Assembly (NCBI RefSeq): GCF_012273015.1
Contig: NZ_CP050954.1
Span: 434,001 to 498,000, forward strand
Length of the DNA: 64,000 nt
DNA from: Hymenobacter sp. BT18
GTDB taxonomy: Bacteria > Bacteroidota > Bacteroidia > Cytophagales > Hymenobacteraceae
Direction of reading: 5' to 3'
Shown here piece by piece: positions 61,012 through 64,000 of the stretch; position 1 is the stretch's first letter; each line of letters opens with the position of its first letter. The position numbers and the translations under genes were made by a program. The notes beneath the pieces were generated by a model. The model did not search any database. It was not told the DNA's origin and worked only from the letters and a program-made list of their open reading frames with translations.

Positions 61012-61245
61012 TTAGTTGCAGCCGCAGCCCCCGCCTACTTTGCCGCCGTTGGCGCCGCCGGCGCCTTCCCGGTAACTTTCGAAGTTGGTTTCGTATACTT
61101 CGATGCGCTTGTTGGCCAGTTTCATATCCTCATCGTTGAGGTACATTTTCTGGTAGGCGGCTACCGATACACAGCTGGTGAAGCCGCTGCCAACCAGCAG
61201 CAGCAACCCTCCCAGCAAGAGCCGAAGCGTGGAAAAATAAGTCAT
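61012..61245 (-). CDS. DUF4266 lipoprotein
   Basis: Protein of 77 residues. A lipoprotein signal (LLLLVGSGFTSC) with Cys at about residue 25 is followed by SVAAYQKMYLNDEDM and a C-terminal Gly/Cys cluster (GGKVGGGCGCN). DUF4266 proteins are of this size, and the CGC end is typical. It overlaps the ApbE stop by 4 nt (ATGA). It probably sits in the outer membrane with the DUF3570 barrel, and the terminal cysteines might carry a cofactor or be targets of the thioredoxin partner. That last point is speculation. Confidence 0.85.
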   Translation of the reverse strand: MTYFSTLRLLLGGLLLLVGSGFTSCVSVAAYQKMYLNDEDMKLANKRIEVYETNFESYREGAGGANGGKVGGGCGCN

Positions 61246-62312
61246 GGTGTAACAGGGGTGGAGGTGGCCGCTGGTAGCGTGGCCGCGCTGTGATAGTAGT
61301 TTACCTGCATGCCTTTGGAGGCCAGGGTACGCCCGTCGTTGGTGATGAGGGTGCAGTCCACGCCCTTCAGCTGGTTGATGAACGCCAGCCCTTCTTCCGG
61401 GCCTTTCACGAACACCACTTCGTCGAGGCCGTCGGCCAGCTCCACATCGGGGCAGATAATAGTGACGGAGCGAAGTCCCGTGGCCGGGTAGCCCGTGTGC
61501 GGATTAATGATGTGCCCGTAGTACTGCCCGCCCACCGTAAAATATTGCTCGTAATTGCCGGCCGTCACCACGGCCACATCCGTTACCGTCAGCCACGACG
61601 ACACCGACTGCGGGTAGGCCGGGTCGCCGATGGCAATGCGCCAAAGGGAGCCATCGGCCTGCCGGCCCCAGCAAGAAACGTCGCCCGAGCCGTTGATTAA
61701 GCCCCCCTGAATACCCATCTGTTTCATTAGCGCCTGAGCGCGCCGGACTCCATAGCCTTGCAGAATACCCGCCAGGTTCAGGCGCATGCCTTTGTCTTGC
61801 AGCATCACGGAGTGTGCCACTGGGTCCAGTAAAACCTTGTGGTAGTCGATGCGGGCCACGGAGGCTTTCACCACCTCGGGGGCGGGCAAAGCGGCATGTG
61901 CCTGCCGGTCGAACTGGTAGATTTTCTCCCCCCCGGCGAAGGTGATGTCGAAGGCCCCGCCGCTCAGCTCCGACAGCTTGAGCGTCCGCTGAATCAGGTC
62001 GTACACTTCGCGGTCAACTTTCACTGGCCGGATGCCCGCCTGGCGGTTCACCTGCGTTATCTGGGAAGTTGAGTCCCAATAGGAGAACAGCCGGTCGATG
62101 CGCCGGGCTTCGCGGATGCCGGCCCGAATGGCGCGCCACGCCAGCGTATCATCAGCTGCAACGGCCGTGAACGTGAAATGGGAGCCCATCAGGTGGGCCG
62201 AGCGGGTGAAGTTCCGGGGCTTGGCCGCTGGAGTTTGGGCCCACGCAGTGCTCATGCTCAGCAGCAGGCCCAGCAGCAGGCCCAGCGGTTGACGAATTGT
62301 GCGGAGCATCAT
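61242..62312 (-). CDS. apbE: ApbE-type FAD:protein FMN transferase
   Basis: Protein of 356 residues with a signal peptide (LGLLLGLLLSMSTAWAQ). ApbE motifs: MGSHFTFTAVA, RIDRLFSYWDSTSQITQVN, GLINGSGDVSCWG, HIINPHTGYP (normally HIIDPxTG) and ADGLDEVVFVKG. ApbE attaches FMN to Ser/Thr of partner proteins outside the cytoplasm. No canonical flavinylation target (D-x-x-T-G-A-[TS]) was seen in the neighbouring DUF3570 or DUF4266 proteins. The start lies 2 nt after the thioredoxin stop. Confidence 0.9.
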   Translation of the reverse strand: MMLRTIRQPLGLLLGLLLSMSTAWAQTPAAKPRNFTRSAHLMGSHFTFTAVAADDTLAWRAIRAGIREARRIDRLFSYWDSTSQITQVNRQAGIRPVKVDREVYDLIQRTLKLSELSGGAFDITFAGGEKIYQFDRQAHAALPAPEVVKASVARIDYHKVLLDPVAHSVMLQDKGMRLNLAGILQGYGVRRAQALMKQMGIQGGLINGSGDVSCWGRQADGSLWRIAIGDPAYPQSVSSWLTVTDVAVVTAGNYEQYFTVGGQYYGHIINPHTGYPATGLRSVTIICPDVELADGLDEVVFVKGPEEGLAFINQLKGVDCTLITNDGRTLASKGMQVNYYHSAATLPAATSTPVTP

Positions 62313-62314
62313 CC

Positions 62315-62770
62315 TTAGCGCTTGGCCAGCAGCTGATTCAGGTAGGCATCGTAGGCAGCGGGGCCGCCGGGCCGGTAGCCCGTTTTGGCCAGCACCTTTC
62401 CCTCGGGCGAAAGCAAGACTACCAGCGGGAAGGAGCCTTCCTTATTGAGTTGGGCCGCGGCCTGCTCGTTTATCTTGGTTTGGGCGGCCGGCAGCTTGTT
62501 TTTCTTGCTGCGCGGAAAGTCGAAGCGGGCTAATACCAACTTGTCTTTGGCAAACTGCTGAAACTCGGGTTGGTCGAACACCTCCTGCTTCAGCATAATG
62601 CAGGGCTTGCACCAGTCGGAGCCCGAGAAAACAACCAACACAGGCTTATTACTGGCCTTAGCCTGTTGCAGGGCCTGCGCGAGGTCGGTATTCCAGCCCT
62701 CGGCTGGTGCCTGGGCTTGCACGCCCACACAGGGCAGCAGCAACAGCAGGAGAATGTTCAGAAAACGCAT
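62315..62770 (-). CDS. exported thioredoxin-family protein
   Basis: Protein of 151 residues with a signal peptide (MRFLNILLLLLLPCVGVQAQ). A thioredoxin fold with the redox-active site in GSDWCKPCIML (about residue 53) and a typical cis-Pro region (SFPLVVLLSPEGKVL). It would reduce disulfides in the periplasm, perhaps on the cysteine-rich DUF4266 partner. It is the first gene of the four-gene operon; the upstream gap has AT-rich repeats. Confidence 0.9.
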   Translation of the reverse strand: MRFLNILLLLLLPCVGVQAQAPAEGWNTDLAQALQQAKASNKPVLVVFSGSDWCKPCIMLKQEVFDQPEFQQFAKDKLVLARFDFPRSKKNKLPAAQTKINEQAAAQLNKEGSFPLVVLLSPEGKVLAKTGYRPGGPAAYDAYLNQLLAKR

Positions 62771-63105
62771 AAGAAGAAACCCTGGGCTAGATTAAAAACA
62801 GATTAAAACATAAACCGTGCTACTCTACGTAGCGGCTGCCAGGAAGGTCTATTCGCGAACTGCTTTTGACAGCAGGTCCCATGCTTGCCCCTCTCCTTCT
62901 GATGGCCTTCTCCTTCCGGAAAGCGCTGTGTGCTTGTTAGGTGGGTATTGCAACCGCGTCATGCTGGTACTCAACTCAACCAGAAAACCCCAATAAAAGA
63001 TTAAAATAAAATTAAAATATCAGCTGATTTCCGCAATCCTAACGGACCTAGCTTCGTATCGGAGGGAGAAATACGCCCTTTTCAGTTCACTTACCTGCCC
63101 TGCTT
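62771..63105. other. divergent intergenic region with AT-rich repeats
   Basis: 335 nt, no gene. AGATTAAAA occurs at about 62791 and 62801 near the thioredoxin start. AAGATTAAAATAAAATTAAAAT lies at about 62997. These may be binding sites for a shared regulator of the operon and the oxidoreductase. TAGCTTCG at about 63049, one base off TAnnTTTG, could be the -7 box for the plus-strand gene. Confidence 0.4.
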
Positions 63106-64000
63106 ATGTCGGAAACCCGCAATGCTATTCAGGATATTTGGGGGCCCCGCACGCCGTATCACGGAACGTGGCCCCTGCGCGAAAATGAACGGGTAACCGC
63201 AACGCCCGACCACTGGGTGCAGTCGGCCTGCGTGCTGTGCTCCAACGGCTGCGGCCTCGATATTGGCGTGAAAGATGGCCGCATCGTGGGCGTGCGGGGC
63301 CGGGCCGAAGACCGGATAAACCACGGCCGGCTGGGGCCCAAAGGGCTGCACGGCTGGGAGGCCAACCACAGTTCCGACCGCCTCACTAAACCCCTGATCC
63401 GGCGCAACGGGCAGCTGGAAGAAGTTAGCTGGGAGGAGGCCATGCGCCTGATTGTGGAACGCTCCCAAGAGCTGATCCGTCAGCACACGGCCAGCGCCAT
63501 TGGCTTCTACACCTCCGGGCAGCTTTTTATCGAGGAGTATTACACCCTGGGCGTGCTGGGCAAAGCCGGCCTGGGCACCCCGCACATGGACGGCAACACC
63601 CGCCTGTGCACCGCCACGGCCGGCGCGGCCCTGAAGATTTCCTTTGGCACCGACGGGCAGCCCGGTTCCTACAACGACCTCAACACCACCGAGGCCGTGC
63701 TGCTGGTGGGCCACAACATGGCTTCCCAACAAACGGTGCTCTGGACGCGCATTCTCGACCGGCTGGCTGGGCCCAACCCACCGCAGCTAGTCGTTATTGA
63801 CCCACGCCGCACCTACACCGCCGAAAAAGCCACCGTGCACTTGGCCCCACGCGCAGGTACCAACCTGGCCGTGCTCAATGGCCTGATTAACCTGCTCATC
63901 GAAGCCGACCAGATAGACCATGAATTCATTAAGGCGCACACGGTAGGGTTTGCGGAGCTGCGCCAGACGGTGGAGAAATGGACGCCGGAGCGGGTAGAGC
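63106..64000 (+). CDS. molybdopterin oxidoreductase, nitrate-reductase-like (3' end outside window)
   Basis: 298 residues are visible. The N-terminus has an iron-sulfur motif C-x2-C-x3-C (42, 45, 49; CVLCSNGC), followed by the molybdopterin-binding domain (IRRNGQLEEVSWEEAM, GFYTSGQLFIEEYY, VLLVGHNMASQQTV, LVVIDPRRT). The position of the fourth cluster cysteine reads GRLGPKG, whereas relatives typically have (L/N)CxKG. It is closest to bacterial assimilatory or periplasmic nitrate reductases (NasC/NapA type), but the molybdenum ligand lies in sequence where only an N-terminal part is seen. It is divergent from the thioredoxin-ApbE operon. Confidence 0.85.
   Translation, partial: MSETRNAIQDIWGPRTPYHGTWPLRENERVTATPDHWVQSACVLCSNGCGLDIGVKDGRIVGVRGRAEDRINHGRLGPKGLHGWEANHSSDRLTKPLIRRNGQLEEVSWEEAMRLIVERSQELIRQHTASAIGFYTSGQLFIEEYYTLGVLGKAGLGTPHMDGNTRLCTATAGAALKISFGTDGQPGSYNDLNTTEAVLLVGHNMASQQTVLWTRILDRLAGPNPPQLVVIDPRRTYTAEKATVHLAPRAGTNLAVLNGLINLLIEADQIDHEFIKAHTVGFAELRQTVEKWTPERVE

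Noticed and set aside
61012..61245. DUF4266 protein considered as a ribosomally made peptide precursor because of its GGGCGCN end
   Set aside because: The lipoprotein signal and the family-typical context with DUF3570 and ApbE fit a structural lipoprotein better; no peptide-modifying enzyme is in the operon.

Overview
The window looks like a chromosomal segment of a GC-rich member of the Bacteroidota, most likely Hymenobacter or a close relative in the Cytophagales. The evidence is a SusC/SusD pair, Bacteroidota-type promoters (TAnnTTTG -7 boxes), very few Shine-Dalgarno sequences, and families typical of the group (DUF4112, DUF3570/DUF4266, AddAB-type helicase pair, NagB fused to a PIG-L domain). 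The genus is an inference. I found no rRNA, tRNA, CRISPR array, prophage or complete insertion sequence.

Region 1 (1-13,700) is a chitin/N-acetylglucosamine utilisation locus. On the minus strand lie a SusC/SusD importer, a GH20 hexosaminidase, a GH18 chitinase cut by the window edge, a sugar MFS transporter and a two-domain NagB-PIG-L protein. A LacI-type regulator points the other way. The susC and nagB promoters each carry a pair of near-identical GTGTGCGCACAC palindromes, 30-31 bp apart, just upstream of the -33 box. This suggests co-regulation by the neighbouring LacI protein.

Region 2 (13,700-25,200) is general metabolism: an exported amidohydrolase, a glycosyltransferase, a DUF1571 protein, a dienoyl-CoA-reductase-like SDR, a flavoprotein, a DeaD helicase and a thioesterase. 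Three convergent gene pairs here are separated by composite elements: arms of an ACCACGGATT repeat begin within about 10 nt of each stop codon and enclose strong terminator hairpins. A hypothetical gene at 24,439-25,155 is broken by an in-frame amber codon.

Region 3 (25,200-35,500) carries an AddA-like and an AddB-like gene, separated by four lipoprotein or membrane genes, one of them frameshifted in a C-run. The addA-like gene holds an in-frame insertion of about 628 bp. It has nested inverted-repeat ends and encodes a complete DUF559 (Vsr/PD-(D/E)XK-like) nuclease domain. This is the most unusual object in the window.

Region 4 (35,500-57,000) holds ion channels and transporters (MscS, ClC-CBS, CPA antiporter), a deaminase, a DisA_N-domain protein with a degenerate RHR motif, an aldo/keto reductase, an SCO1/cytochrome c operon, an alpha/beta hydrolase, a LytS/LytR-type two-component system, SseB, DUF2062, YihY, a DbpA-like helicase and an Lgt-like protein.

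Region 5 (57,000-64,000) has an AT-rich orphan gene, a COG1964-type radical SAM enzyme with two small membrane proteins, and a compact thioredoxin-ApbE-DUF4266-DUF3570 operon. It ends in the start of a molybdopterin oxidoreductase that lacks the usual fourth cluster cysteine.

At least six genes have a TAnnTTTG-type box only 4-6 nt before an ATG or GTG, which implies leaderless transcripts.
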